Shown here one piece after another: positions 33,690-43,093 of a stretch of DNA of 64,000 bases (position 1 is the stretch's first letter; each line of letters begins with the position of its first letter). The stretch is from contig NZ_JABEYA020000005.1 in assembly GCF_013074385.2 (NCBI RefSeq), positions 1-64,000 of the forward strand. Reading direction: 5' to 3'. Under the pieces are notes generated by a model. The model made no database searches, was not told the origin of the DNA, and saw only the letters and a program-made list of their open reading frames with translations. The translations under genes were made by a program, and so were the position numbers. This DNA comes from Vibrio ostreicida (GTDB lineage: Bacteria > Pseudomonadota > Gammaproteobacteria > Enterobacterales > Vibrionaceae).

Positions 33690-33963
33690 GGCAAAATCCG
33701 ATTTAAAAGATATGGCCTTGTTTACTTCTCGCAAGTGGGGCAGAGAGCAACGAAATCTTTACCTTGAACAATTTGATGAATCATTTTGGCTACTCGCTGA
33801 AAATCCTGATATCGGTAAAGCTTGTGATGAAATCAGAGAAAACTACCGAAAGTTTCCACAAGGGAGTCATGTTATTTTTTACCAACAAACTGGTAGCCAA
33901 AATATCCAGATCATCAGAATCTTGCATAAAACCATGGATGTGAATCCCATCTTTGGCGTATAA
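33664..33963 (+). CDS. parE: Toxin ParE (RelE/ParE superfamily)
   Basis: The ATG at 33664 gives 99 residues. The start MKPFQLTNRAKSDLKDMALFT and the end FYQQTGSQNIQIIRILHKTMDVNPIFGV are almost the V. cholerae ParE2 sequence. That toxin inhibits DNA gyrase. Conserved basic and aromatic residues of the C-terminal strands are present, so it is probably active. Its stop codon TAA lies in the R'' box of a following half attC, so parDE was a cassette. Such pairs stabilise cassette arrays. Confidence 0.95.
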   Translation: MKPFQLTNRAKSDLKDMALFTSRKWGREQRNLYLEQFDESFWLLAENPDIGKACDEIRENYRKFPQGSHVIFYQQTGSQNIQIIRILHKTMDVNPIFGV

Positions 33964-34011
33964 CGCCGCAAACACCGGTGGTAATACCAGAGCGAAGCGA
34001 CGGTTTTACCA
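33958..34011 (+). other. Half attC site after parE, cut by an IS
   Basis: GTATAACGCCGCAAACACCGG followed by inner arms GGTAA and TTTTACC around AGCGAAGCGAC is the left half of an attC. The matching right half (CCGGTGTTTG and GCGTT) is missing; the sequence turns into the end of an IS3-family element near 34011. Confidence 0.75.
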
Positions 34012-34288
34012 TGATCTTCACCCGATAAAATGGACACCCTATTTTCTTTAACCCGTCATGACTTCATATTCATGCGGGCTGCGATATCCAAGACTTGAGT
34101 GCAGTCTATTACGGTTATAAAAATGCTGGATATAACCGACAAGCTTATCTCTAAGCGGCTTCTCACTTTTAAAGCTATTTTTCCTAATTATGTCGCCTTT
34201 AAGCGTATGGAAGAACGACTCCACCTCTGCACTATCAGTACAATGACCTGGACGATTCATGCTTGGGACAATTCCATTTTTTAGAATA
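34011..34288 (-). mobile_element. Truncated IS3-family transposase (OrfB 3' end)
   Basis: The minus-strand frame ending at 34048 carries the C-terminal part of an IS3-family DDE transposase: SMNRPGHCTDSAEVESFFHTLK (with the catalytic Glu), then RDKLVGYIQHFYNRNRLHSSLGYRSPHEYE. The first two thirds of orfB and all of orfA are missing. The truncation point coincides with a REP-like pair at 34289-34341, whose sequence supplies the first few codons of the open frame. The element's 3' end lies near 34011, inside a half attC site. Confidence 0.85.
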
Positions 34289-34341
34289 ACAAGGACAGGC
34301 ACCGTGATTTACGATGTGTAAACGGCGGCTGTCCTTGTTTT
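34289..34341. repeat. REP-like inverted pair, type with GTGAT spacer
   Basis: AACAAGGACAGGCACCGTGAT, a spacer with ATGTGTAAACGG, then CGGCTGTCCTTGTTTTC. It closely matches 26662-26712. It lies between the IS3 fragment and the alcohol dehydrogenase gene. Confidence 0.9.
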
Positions 34342-34346
34342 CGCGA

Positions 34347-35495
34347 TTACATCGCAGCTGCAAAGATGGCTGAGATCTCTTTGTGAGTGGCCTGCTTGGG
34401 GTTAGTGAGGCCACAGGCATCGTTGAGTGCGTGTTCGGCCAACAGGGGGATATCCTCCATTTTGGCCCCTAATTCACTGATTCCATTGGGGATACCGATA
34501 TCGCTAGCGAGCTGCATAATGGCGTCAATCGCCGCGTTCGCGCCTTGGGTGGCGTTCATTCCCTGTACATCGACTTGCATGGCTTTGGCTACATCGCGTA
34601 GGCGTTCTGGGCACACTTCGGCATTGTAGCGCTGCACATGAGGGAGCAAAATGGCATTACATACGCCATGGGGGAGGTCATAGAATCCACCTAATTGATG
34701 CGCCATTGCGTGGACATAACCTAAAGACGCATTGTTGAACGCCATCCCAGCCATGAATTGGGCATAGGCCATTTGCTTGCGAGCATGAATATCATCGCCT
34801 TCATCGACGGCGGTACGCAGATGGGCTTGGATCAGTTCGATGGCTTTGATAGCAACGGCGTCAGTGATGGGGGTGGATGCAACCGAAACATACGCCTCAA
34901 TGGCATGGGTGAGTGCGTCCATGCCAGTGGCGGCGGTCAACGATTTTGGTTTTGCCAACATCAGTAGGGGGTCATTGACCGACATTAATGGGGTGGTGTG
35001 CTTGTCAACGATCGCCATTTTTATGTGACGCGCCTCGTCGGTGATTATGCAAAAACGGGTCATTTCCGAGGCGGTGCCCGCGGTGGTGTTAATCGCGATC
35101 AGCGGTAGCATGGGTTTGGCTGACCGGTCTACCCCTTCATAGTCACGGATGTGGCCGCCATTGGTTGCCACTAAAGCAATGGCTTTGGCGCAGTCATGGG
35201 GGGAGCCACCTCCAAGAGAAATCACGCAATCACACTGATGGTACTGGAGCACTTCCAGTCCGTGAGTCACGTTTTCTATGGTTGGGTTTGGCTGGGTGCC
35301 ATCAAACACCGCGCTGTCAACTTGAAGGGCCGAGAGCGTATTCTGAACTTGTGTTACCAGCCCCATCTGGTTGAGGACAGCGTCAGTCACAATGAGGCTT
35401 TTTTTAAAGCCTTGAGCGTGTACGGCTTGTAATGCTTCTTCTAAACAGCCTGCGCCCATCAGGTTGGTTGTGGGAATAAAAAATGCACTTGTCAT
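34347..35495 (-). CDS. Iron-containing alcohol dehydrogenase
   Basis: The ATG at 35495 has GGAG seven bases upstream, giving 382 residues, the family's usual size. It would oxidise a primary alcohol or reduce an aldehyde with NAD(H). The nucleotide site is [19 protein letters not shown] (about 93-111). The iron-binding region contains Asp in [16 protein letters not shown] (about 193), His in [16 protein letters not shown] (about 263), and a second His in the same segment. It is closest in pattern to YiaY/AdhB-type proteins. The substrate is unknown. It stands alone; a functional link to the phosphonate cluster 4 kb away is not shown. Confidence 0.9.
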   Translation of the reverse strand: MTSAFFIPTTNLMGAGCLEEALQAVHAQGFKKSLIVTDAVLNQMGLVTQVQNTLSALQVDSAVFDGTQPNPTIENVTHGLEVLQYHQCDCVISLGGGSPHDCAKAIALVATNGGHIRDYEGVDRSAKPMLPLIAINTTAGTASEMTRFCIITDEARHIKMAIVDKHTTPLMSVNDPLLMLAKPKSLTAATGMDALTHAIEAYVSVASTPITDAVAIKAIELIQAHLRTAVDEGDDIHARKQMAYAQFMAGMAFNNASLGYVHAMAHQLGGFYDLPHGVCNAILLPHVQRYNAEVCPERLRDVAKAMQVDVQGMNATQGANAAIDAIMQLASDIGIPNGISELGAKMEDIPLLAEHALNDACGLTNPKQATHKEISAIFAAAM

Positions 35496-35722
35496 GGTTT
35501 GCTCCGAGTCGAAGAGGGATGCGTAATGGCGATACCATCGCATTGCTTGAACGGCAAAAAATTGATCTGAAGCAAGTGCGAGCTTGATGATAAATCGAAC
35601 AAAGTTGCTCTTGTGATGGCGGTCATAGATTGGGGAAATGGCAGTGATGAGAGGCAGCGTAAAGCCCGTCCCTGATAGGGGTAATACAAGGTGCGGGCAA
35701 AGGTCGGCGATGGCTGCCCGAA

Positions 35723-36373
35723 TTACGCGAGATTGACCAGCTTTTTAACCAATTTGTCGATACCGGCGGCGGCTTCGGTTAACGATCCGGCCAACATGTA
35801 GGCGGGGGTAGACAAGACTCGGTGTTCCTGATCAAAAACATACTCATCCACCGCACAATCAATGTGTTCACCCCCGAGTGCCGTGAAGCCTTGTGCTGTA
35901 GCGAGGTCGTTGCCTATGGTGCCTTGAACGCCGTTAGGATACACCAGAGGAATCAACGCAGGCGCAATGCACAGATAACCCGCGGGTTTTCTCGCTGCGG
36001 CAAAAGCGCGACATGCGGTGGCGACCTCGGCGTTGATTTGGCATTCAGCGCCAGCAAGGGCAAAGTTGGAGAGGTTTTTGGCTGCGCCAAATCCACCTGG
36101 CAAAAGCAGCGCGTCATAGTCGTTGGTATTCAGGTGAGCGAGGTCCTCGATATTACCGCGTGCGATCCGCGCCGATTCGGTCAGCACGTTGCGGGTTTCG
36201 GCCATGTCTTCACCGGTGAGGTGGTTTATGACGTGATGTTGTTCAATGTTGGGGGCGAAGCAGTGCCAGCTCGCGCCCTGTTTCTCAATGGCATGAAGGG
36301 CTAAAACCGCTTCATGAATTTAGGCGCCATCAAACACACCCGAGCCGCTGAGTATGACTGCAATTTTTTTCAT
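35723..36373 (-). pseudogene. elbB: elbB glyoxalase-like gene with an early stop codon
   Basis: From ATG at 36373 the frame reads MKKIAVILSGSGVFDGA, then TAA (36320-36322), then IHEAVLALHAIEKQGASWHCFAPN and on without interruption to 35723. In ElbB/DJ-1-like proteins the stop position is normally Glu (DGAEIHEAV), so a single GAA to TAA change explains it. Total length is 216 codons, the family size. ALLLPGGFGAAKNL holds the family loop, and the nucleophile-elbow Cys is in AGYLCIAPAL. A shortened product could start at the internal ATG at 36205, but it would lack the first strand. Likely a recent pseudogene or a sequencing error. Confidence 0.85.
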
Positions 36374-36476
36374 GGTTCACTTCCTGATTACTATGACGAC
36401 TCCAGCATAATCGAAATGAGACTCAAAAGAGTCAGGGCTAGAGACAATTTGCGCATTTTGTGCGCTGGTGATCGTT

Positions 36477-37424
36477 TTACACGTTGGCTTGGTTTGCCGT
36501 GAGGGAATCGGCGATTGGCAGGTTATCCCAATATGGCGTGTCTGGGCCCAGTTTTTGGGCCACAAATTCAATGAAGGCGCGTACTTTTAGTGGTAGGTGT
36601 TTGCGTTGGGCAAATACGGCGTAAACGGCATGTTGAGGTAATTGATAAGCCTGCATTATTGGGCGGAGTGTGCCCGCGCGTAAGTCTTTAGCGGCAATAA
36701 AGGTCGGCAGCTGGCCAATCCCCAAACCTTCGAGCAGAGCTCGGCGGATCGCCTCGCTATTGTTAACCACCAATTTGCCATTGGGAATCACGCGAAACGT
36801 TTCTTTTGCTCGGTTGAAGACCCACTCGCTACCACCACGATAATAGCGATAGCGCAGACAGTTATGCTGAATAAGATCGCTGGGCTTGTCTGGTTCAGGA
36901 TAACGGGCGAGGTAATCTGGTGAGGCGCACAGTACGCTGCGGCAGGTCGTTAGCCTTTTCGCCACCAAATTCGATTCGGGCAAATGGCCAATGCGGATAC
37001 CAAGATCAAAACGGCCATCGACCAAGTCCACCATTTGGTCATCCAGTGACAGGTCTATCTCAAGGTCGGGGTAGAGTGACAAAAACTCCGCGACCAGTGG
37101 GGCGAGATGAAGCACACCAAACGACATTGGGGCGGTGATGTTGAGTTTCCCGCTAGGCTTACCTTGCAATTCGGACACCGCATCAATCCCTTGCTGGGCA
37201 AGCGCCAGTGCGTGTGCGACGTGTTCATAGTAGCGTTGACCCGCTTCGGTCAGGCTCAGTTTGCGGGTGGTTCGGTTGAGTAAGCGCATCCCAAGACTGT
37301 CTTCTAGTTGGCTGATGCGTTTGCTGACAGCAGATTTGGTGATGTGAAGTTTATCGGCTGCGGCGGAGAAGCTGCCGCTTTCGACAACGGCGACAAAGAT
37401 AGGAATGGTTGTAAATGAAGGCAT
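36477..37424 (-). CDS. LysR-family regulator (CrgA/YafC type)
   Basis: A 315-residue LysR protein. The helix-turn-helix is FVAVVESGSFSAAADKLHITKSAVSKRISQLEDSLGMRLLNRTTRKLSLTEAG split over residues about 9-60. The substrate-binding domain has the group signature GKLNITAPMSFGVLHLAPLVAEFL and DLGIRIGHLPESNLVAKRL. This group commonly controls quinone, aldehyde or efflux genes next to it. The nearest candidates are the broken elbB gene downstream and divergent yjjG. Its C-terminal extension (DNLPIADSLTANQANV) is a little longer than usual. Confidence 0.9.
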   Translation of the reverse strand: MPSFTTIPIFVAVVESGSFSAAADKLHITKSAVSKRISQLEDSLGMRLLNRTTRKLSLTEAGQRYYEHVAHALALAQQGIDAVSELQGKPSGKLNITAPMSFGVLHLAPLVAEFLSLYPDLEIDLSLDDQMVDLVDGRFDLGIRIGHLPESNLVAKRLTTCRSVLCASPDYLARYPEPDKPSDLIQHNCLRYRYYRGGSEWVFNRAKETFRVIPNGKLVVNNSEAIRRALLEGLGIGQLPTFIAAKDLRAGTLRPIMQAYQLPQHAVYAVFAQRKHLPLKVRAFIEFVAQKLGPDTPYWDNLPIADSLTANQANV

Positions 37425-37520
37425 AAAGTTGAGCCTAGGTAAACAATGAGTTTCTTATTTTCTAGATTATCATCTTTAAAAAAACAATCTACAATTGGGG
37501 CGAATTGAAAGGAGAGAACC

Positions 37521-38195
37521 ATGAAGTACGACTGGATTTTATTTGATGCTGACGACACCCTTTTCCATTTCGACGCTTTTAAAGGGATGCAGCGAATGTT
37601 CTCTCATAAAGGGGTAGATTTTGGTGAGGCCGAATACGCCCGCTACCAAGAGGTCAATAAGCCACTGTGGGTAGAGTACCAAAACGGCACTATTACTGCG
37701 GCAGAGTTGAAACAGCGCCGTTTTGAAGGATGGGCGCAGCAACTGGGGACCACGACCGACGAACTCAATCGTGCTTTCTTGAGTGCCATGGCGGAGATCT
37801 GTACCTTGTTACCGGGTGCTCAGGCCCTGATTGAAGGGCTGTACGGAAAAGCCAAGCTGGGTATTATTACTAACGGTTTTAAGGAATTACAGGCGATTCG
37901 TCTGCAACGCACTGGGATGGATTCTTACTTTGAACACGTGATCATTTCCGAGCAGGTTGGCGTTGCTAAACCGGATGCAGGCATTTTTTCTTATGCACTG
38001 GAGAAAATGGGCTATCCGGACAAAAGTAAGGTGCTGATGGTCGGTGATAATCCGTATTCTGACATTCTGGGCGGGTTGAATTTTGGGTTTGATACCTGTT
38101 GGTTAAATGAGAACCAGCATCGTCCCATTGCGGAGATCACGCCCAACTATACGGTCAGCTCGCTCACTGAGCTTAAAATCTTGCTGTTGGCGTAG
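37521..38195 (+). CDS. yjjG: Pyrimidine 5'-nucleotidase YjjG
   Basis: A 224-residue HAD hydrolase matching YjjG. Motif I is WILFDADDTLFHFDAF (nucleophile Asp in DADDT). Motif II is LGIITNGFKELQ. The Lys and motif IV are in VGVAKPDAGIFSYAL and VLMVGDNPYSDILGG. It removes phosphate from dTMP, UMP and modified pyrimidine nucleotides and so cleans the nucleotide pool. GGAGAG lies upstream of the ATG. It is a single gene between two divergent or convergent regulators. Confidence 0.93.
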   Translation: MKYDWILFDADDTLFHFDAFKGMQRMFSHKGVDFGEAEYARYQEVNKPLWVEYQNGTITAAELKQRRFEGWAQQLGTTTDELNRAFLSAMAEICTLLPGAQALIEGLYGKAKLGIITNGFKELQAIRLQRTGMDSYFEHVIISEQVGVAKPDAGIFSYALEKMGYPDKSKVLMVGDNPYSDILGGLNFGFDTCWLNENQHRPIAEITPNYTVSSLTELKILLLA

Positions 38196-38211
38196 ATGGC
38201 GCATTGCGTCG

Positions 38212-38907
38212 TCACTGGAGACGGTCTTGAGGCGCATGCAATGAGACATAGTGTCGCAGGGAGCGGGTCGCGCTTGTAGCGAAGGCTTCATCGACAATGG
38301 TCAACGTTTGGATGCGATCGATCCGAAACTGACGATAGTCTTGTCTGAGTTCGCACCACGCGATCAATGTCCATACTTTGCCCCAAAACATCTGACCGAG
38401 TGGTTGCAGGCGACGCTGCGTTGTCGTGTGATTGTTAGCGATGTAAACCACCTCGACCTTATATTTTTGATCGGTTGCGTGCCTGAGCATTTGGCTGTGG
38501 ATGGACGTGTCGGATTGAAGATGGCTATCAGGCACTAAGAGTGGCAGGTTTTCTACCTGTTGTTTCCGTGCATCAGGCAACACCGAGTGAATTTTCGCAG
38601 AGGCCGAACGCGACGCTTCAGCCAGTTCTTGATCGGACCAGCCTCGAACCATTCTCATCCCCAGTTCCAATGCCATCATTTCCTTTTCAGTGAACATCAA
38701 TGGTGGCAGGTGCGCGCCAGATTGCAACAGATAGCCGACCCCCGCTTCGCCGCAGATGGGCACACCCGCGGCGATCAGTGATTGAATATCTCGATAAAGG
38801 GTGCGTTGACTGACGTGCATTGCCTCGGCAAGATCGCGCGCCGTGACGGCATAGCGCCGAGCTCGCAGTAATGTTAAAAGGGCAAACAGCCGTTGTGATT
38901 TGTTCAT
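38212..38907 (-). CDS. HTH/WYL-domain transcriptional regulator (YafY type)
   Basis: A 231-residue regulator. The N-terminal winged helix is LLRARRYAVTARDLAEAMHVSQRTLYRDIQSLIAAGVPI, followed by GEAGVGYLLQSGAHLPPLMFTEKE. The C-terminal WYL-like domain contains PLGQMFWGKVWTLIAWCELRQDYRQFRIDRI. These proteins are ligand- or nucleotide-responsive repressors. It converges on yjjG with a 16-base gap. Its target is not evident. Confidence 0.9.
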   Translation of the reverse strand: MNKSQRLFALLTLLRARRYAVTARDLAEAMHVSQRTLYRDIQSLIAAGVPICGEAGVGYLLQSGAHLPPLMFTEKEMMALELGMRMVRGWSDQELAEASRSASAKIHSVLPDARKQQVENLPLLVPDSHLQSDTSIHSQMLRHATDQKYKVEVVYIANNHTTTQRRLQPLGQMFWGKVWTLIAWCELRQDYRQFRIDRIQTLTIVDEAFATSATRSLRHYVSLHAPQDRLQ

Positions 38908-39156
38908 GTTTATTCCTAAATACCAAGGGCAATAAATGCATTTTAACCTTGGGTTCGGTTCTGACCTAACCCCTTATTAACCATCAACCCATAGTGGAAG
39001 AGAACATCAATGGCGTTATAGGCGGCGAGGGCAAGACTGACTAAGCGTCGTGTCAGCTCCTGTCAGTCGTGTAAGAAAAGCGGCGATATTGGACTTCAAG
39101 GCTTGCGTAGCGGTGCGGCTGATCAAACAACAGGGCCAACACAATCGGCCATAAGT

Positions 39157-39978
39157 CTATGGCCGTTCACCACTTTGAAGGCGGCGCTCAATATCTTTGA
39201 CGACATCTGGCAGCTCGGCAATGGTATCAATGAGGTAATGTGGGGCGCAGGTCAGCAGCTTTTCGGTCGCGCGTGCTCTGGCGATATCGAGTGTTTCTTG
39301 ATCGGCGGCCTCAAATTCAGCCAGCGTGAGGCCGGCTTCGTTTCCAGAAAGCAGCAGACCGACGGTCCACATACCTGCGTTGTGGCCTTCCTCAATACCG
39401 GGAATGGCGTCGTCAACTTTGATGCAACTATTGACGTCAGTAACGCCCAGTTCAATCACGTTTTGTAGGGCCATAAATGGCGCTGGGCGCCCGCCGTGCA
39501 TGAGATCATCGGTGGCCACTATACAATCAGGTTTGTAGCCGTAGTCAGCGGCGACGGGGATCAGAATGTCCATGACCTCACGCGGGTATCCCGAGCAAGA
39601 ACCGATTTTTATCCCCTGCTTCCTGAGAGCGTCAACGACCTCAATCGCATTCAAAATCGGTTGAGCGTGGTCAGCGACTTTGTCTTTTTGCAGTGGCATA
39701 AAAGTGGCGTAAAGGTGATCGACTTCGTTATCGGTTATCGTATGACCAAACTGTGCCTGCCATGCCTTGTCTACGTCAGGCAGTTTTCCGACTGCTTTGA
39801 TGTGGTCCCATTTTCCAAGCCCCATCGGCTGGCGTGCCTGCTCAATGGTAATCTCGAAGTTAAAGCCTTGCTTGAAGGCTTCAACAAAGATACTGGTTGG
39901 CGCAAAAGAGCCGAAATCAACGATGGTCCCAGCCCAGTCAAAAATCACTGCCTGTACAGAGGCGCGCGTGTCAGTCAT
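39157..39978 (-). CDS. phnX: Phosphonoacetaldehyde hydrolase
   Basis: A 273-residue HAD enzyme that cleaves the C-P bond of phosphonoacetaldehyde to acetaldehyde and phosphate. The nucleophile Asp is in VIFDWAGTIVDFGSFAP (about 12). The Schiff-base Lys is in QPMGLGKWDHIKAV (about 52). IGSCSGYPREVM and CIKVDDAIPGIEEGHNAGMWTVG give the remaining HAD motifs. It starts within the end of pbfA (eight-base overlap), so it is the third gene of a coupled phnW-pbfA-phnX operon. Confidence 0.95.
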   Translation of the reverse strand: MTDTRASVQAVIFDWAGTIVDFGSFAPTSIFVEAFKQGFNFEITIEQARQPMGLGKWDHIKAVGKLPDVDKAWQAQFGHTITDNEVDHLYATFMPLQKDKVADHAQPILNAIEVVDALRKQGIKIGSCSGYPREVMDILIPVAADYGYKPDCIVATDDLMHGGRPAPFMALQNVIELGVTDVNSCIKVDDAIPGIEEGHNAGMWTVGLLLSGNEAGLTLAEFEAADQETLDIARARATEKLLTCAPHYLIDTIAELPDVVKDIERRLQSGERP

Positions 39979-41395
39979 GTTGTGTGTCCTTGTCAGCTAT
40001 TAGGGGGTGAATTCTATTTTTTTGGATATAATGGTCGTGTTTACAAGCGCTGGCAATGGCTGCGTCAATAATCTTTAGTGCATCGCTCAATTGTGGACGG
40101 GTGATGATCAGCGGTGGACTCAGTTGAATTACGTTACCCTGTGACAATTTGAAGCTTACTCCCTGTTTTAAGCACTCATAGAGCACGGCCTCTGCTTCAT
40201 CGAAAGCACGCTCACCGCTGATGCGGTCGGTGACCAATTCGATCGCCCATAACAGACCAATCCCACGTACATCGCCGATTAATGGATAGCGAGCTTTCAT
40301 ATCGAGCAGTGTTTTGCGTACGAACTCACTGTCTCTTTTCACCTTATCAAGCAGGCCCTGACGTTCTATGACGTCAATGGTGGCGAGCGCAGCAGCGCAG
40401 CCAATCGGACTCTTTTCGTGAGTGAAGTGCCCAAGGGAAACTTCCCCAGCGGTGTTGTATTTGTCTTGAGTGATCATTGCCGCCATTGGTACTAAGCCGC
40501 CACCTAAGCCCTTTCCGATGCAAAGGATATCCGGTTCAATCCCATAGGCCTGATAGGTAAACCATTCGCCGCTGCGTCCCATGCCGTTAGGAATGTCGTC
40601 GATGATCAACATCACCTGATGTTTGTCGCAGATTTCCCGTATACGTTTCCAATAGGCTTTGCTGGGAACCTGAACATCAGTGTTTCGTACGCTTTCGGCA
40701 ATAAAAGCACCAATACCGCCTTCTTTTTCGATGACGTATTCGAGATAGTCAGCATAGTGGACATCGCCACCATCTGGAGACGGTAGCGCACCTCGATAGG
40801 AGACCGGAGGTGGGATGCGCTCAACCCCAGCCATCAATGGCCCCATTCCATGACGAAAGCACGCTTCACCGCCGACGGAAATGGCGTCGAGGGATGCGCC
40901 GTGAAAGGCATCCCAAAGCGACACGACTTTGTAGTGACCCGTGACGTGGCGAGCCAGTTTGAGCGCCATGCTGATGGCCGACGTTCCGCCAGGCGCAAAC
41001 AGCACGCGGTTCAATTGACCACCGCAGATCTGGGTCAGTTTTTCGGCACACGTAATCGCGGTCTGATGCGTAAAACGACGCGGCGCAAAGGGCAATTCGG
41101 CGATTTGTTCGGTAACCCGTTTGATCACCTCAGGGTGGCCATGGCCGAGCTGATGGACGCTGTTTCCGTGAAAGTCCATGTAGTGTTTCCCCGCGGTATC
41201 TTCTAGGTAGATACCTTGCGCGCCAGTCAGTGCGTTAAGACACGGCGTCGACATTGCTTGATGCAAAAAAATCTCGGCGTCACGCTGCAGGAGCTGTTGA
41301 GTCACTGGGTCGTCGTGGGAGGCATGCCACGCCTGACGCGCAGGTGTCGTGTTGATGTCCCCTTCGCTACGCAAAGAGTGATGATGGGAACTCAT
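39971..41395 (-). CDS. pbfA: PLP enzyme PbfA: 1-hydroxy-2-aminoethylphosphonate ammonia-lyase
   Basis: A 474-residue class III aminotransferase-like protein. The PLP Lys is in [20 protein letters not shown] (about 290); [17 protein letters not shown] has the cofactor-contacting Asp. Because it sits between phnW and phnX in this genus, it matches PbfA, the Vibrio enzyme shown to eliminate ammonia from (R)-1-hydroxy-2-aminoethylphosphonate to give phosphonoacetaldehyde. That feeds a second substrate into PhnX. The ATG overlaps the phnW stop (ATGA), so translation is coupled. Automatic annotation would call it an aspartate aminotransferase-family protein; the specific call rests on context. Confidence 0.75.
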   Translation of the reverse strand: MSSHHHSLRSEGDINTTPARQAWHASHDDPVTQQLLQRDAEIFLHQAMSTPCLNALTGAQGIYLEDTAGKHYMDFHGNSVHQLGHGHPEVIKRVTEQIAELPFAPRRFTHQTAITCAEKLTQICGGQLNRVLFAPGGTSAISMALKLARHVTGHYKVVSLWDAFHGASLDAISVGGEACFRHGMGPLMAGVERIPPPVSYRGALPSPDGGDVHYADYLEYVIEKEGGIGAFIAESVRNTDVQVPSKAYWKRIREICDKHQVMLIIDDIPNGMGRSGEWFTYQAYGIEPDILCIGKGLGGGLVPMAAMITQDKYNTAGEVSLGHFTHEKSPIGCAAALATIDVIERQGLLDKVKRDSEFVRKTLLDMKARYPLIGDVRGIGLLWAIELVTDRISGERAFDEAEAVLYECLKQGVSFKLSQGNVIQLSPPLIITRPQLSDALKIIDAAIASACKHDHYIQKNRIHPLIADKDTQHD

Positions 41396-42507
41396 ACCGA
41401 TACCTGTGGGCTGTGCCAGTACATTGCTTGTTTGACCGCCTCGATCAGACGCTCAATGTCGTCTGGGTGGACATCACCAATATTACCAATCCGAAAACAG
41501 TCCGCTTCGGACACCTTACCTGGATAAATCACAAACCCTTGCGCTTTGAGGCGTTGATAAAAGTCTTTGAAGCGATAGTCGGCACTGTCAGGAGAATGAA
41601 ATGACGTAATAATGGGTGAGTGCAGATCTTGGCTGAGCAGTGGGCGGAAGCCAAGGGCGCGTAACCCACTTACCAGCTTGGTCTGGTTGGTGTGATAACG
41701 TTGATAACGGGCCTCAATGCCGCCTTCTTGTTCTAGCTCCTGTAGAGCTTGGTAAAACGCATGGACGGCGTGCGTCGGGGAGGTGAAACGCCATTTACCA
41801 TGATGGGTCTGCATGCATTGCCACTGGTCATAAAGATCTAACGTTAACGAGCGTGCTTGGCCACGGCATTGCTCCAATTGGCTGGTTTTGGCGATCACAA
41901 AACCAAAACCCGGTACGCCCTGTATGCATTTATTGGCCGAGCTGATCATAAAGTCGACGCCCATTTCAGCGAGGTCGAACCCGATACCGCCAAAACTGGA
42001 CATGGCATCGAGTATCACGGTTTTTTTATGTCGCTTGGCGATGTGGATGATGGCGTCGATTGGGTTGAGCATCCCCGTGGTGGTCTCACAGTGGACCAGG
42101 GCAACATGGGTGATCGCCGGATCGGAGGCCAAGGCGGTGTTGATTGCGTTCAAGTCTGGCGGTGATGTTTCACCACAGGAAACCACATGACAGGGGATAG
42201 AAAGGGCTTGGGCGATCTGTTGAATACGTGTGCCGTACGCTCCGTTGTTTATTACCAGCAATTTTCCCTGTGCGCTGATGGCGCTGCCGATGGTGGCTTC
42301 GACCGAAGCAGTGCCGCTGCCTTGCATCAGGACGCAGCTATAGCCGTTGGCGTCGGTGGCCAGTGAAACCAGTTTATGGCGGATCACCTCAACAATATCA
42401 ATATTGTAGTCATCATCCCATGTACACCAGTCTTTGAGCATGGCGTTGCGTACGCTTTGGGTGGTCGAGAGGGGGCCCGGAGTCAGGAGTAAATAGTCAT
42501 TGTTCAT
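41392..42507 (-). CDS. phnW: 2-aminoethylphosphonate:pyruvate aminotransferase
   Basis: The ATG at 42507 gives [20 protein letters not shown], the family's typical start; an upstream GTG would add four residues. The 371-residue class V PLP enzyme transfers the amino group of 2-aminoethylphosphonate to pyruvate, giving phosphonoacetaldehyde and alanine. The PLP Lys is in [20 protein letters not shown] (about 194); the Asp partner is in [31 protein letters not shown] is the phosphate-binding loop. It is the first gene of the leftward phn operon and has a PhnF-like operator 17 bases upstream. Confidence 0.95.
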   Translation of the reverse strand: MNNDYLLLTPGPLSTTQSVRNAMLKDWCTWDDDYNIDIVEVIRHKLVSLATDANGYSCVLMQGSGTASVEATIGSAISAQGKLLVINNGAYGTRIQQIAQALSIPCHVVSCGETSPPDLNAINTALASDPAITHVALVHCETTTGMLNPIDAIIHIAKRHKKTVILDAMSSFGGIGFDLAEMGVDFMISSANKCIQGVPGFGFVIAKTSQLEQCRGQARSLTLDLYDQWQCMQTHHGKWRFTSPTHAVHAFYQALQELEQEGGIEARYQRYHTNQTKLVSGLRALGFRPLLSQDLHSPIITSFHSPDSADYRFKDFYQRLKAQGFVIYPGKVSEADCFRIGNIGDVHPDDIERLIEAVKQAMYWHSPQVSV

Positions 42508-42523
42508 CACAGTTCTCACAATT

Positions 42524-42535
42524 TGGTGTATACCA
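42524..42535. promoter_or_regulatory. PhnF/PhnR-like operator near phnW
   Basis: TGGTGTATACCA has the form TGGT-N4-ACCA and lies 17 bases upstream of the phnW start. It is close to the published Mycobacterium smegmatis PhnF site TGGTATAGACCA. PhnR encoded nearby is of the same GntR/HutC group. Confidence 0.6.
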
Positions 42536-43017
42536 GATTTATTTTTACTCTATCAGGGAAGAAATTGCACCGTAAACCCGAGGGGCGACAAATTCATAAA
42601 ACTTTAATATCCAAACGGTGAGAGATGTCTGGTTTGGTGCCAGTGTGGATGAAGGAAATTCCATATAAACAATAACTCATTGATATTTTCTGTCACAAGT
42701 TCGGCGGTGATACTGAGTAAGATTGATTGACACACCTAGGAAAAGACATAAAAAAACACCCTGAAAGCCACGGTTGAAATCGTGACTGGAATAATGCGCG
42801 TTCCTTGAGTGTTGAAGACAAAGTGAGAGCCTAGCGAGTGACGCGGTACGCACATCGAGATGCCATAGAAAAAGTGCGCGATGTTCGTCTAAATGGTCGA
42901 TATACATTTTTATAAACGGAGTTTCCCATATTAGGACACGGTGCTTGTTAAAGAATCAAATTGTCATTACTCAATCATTAAACCGTCATAAAGCCACTCT
43001 AGTGTGTAGATTGAAAT
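42536..43017. other. Divergent promoter region of the phn cluster
   Basis: About 480 bases between the two operator-like sites. No gene is supported. A CTGG-N7-CCAG imperfect palindrome lies near 42629-42644. Promoters for phnW (leftward) and phnS (rightward) must lie here. Confidence 0.5.
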
Positions 43018-43029
43018 TGGTACAGACCA
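43018..43029. promoter_or_regulatory. PhnF/PhnR-like operator near phnS
   Basis: TGGTACAGACCA, again TGGT-N4-ACCA and one or two bases from the PhnF site, lies 64 bases upstream of the phnS start. With the copy at 42524 it brackets the divergent promoter region. Confidence 0.6.
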
Positions 43030-43093
43030 GTTGGCCATTTTGGTTCCAATAACGACTAAGTTGGTCGCAAATAGAGCAAAAAAGGAGAGGATG

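Noticed and set aside
34347-35495. Iron alcohol dehydrogenase as part of the phosphonate pathway
   Set aside because: Four unrelated genes and opposite-strand genes separate it from phnX; no sequence feature ties it to phosphonates.
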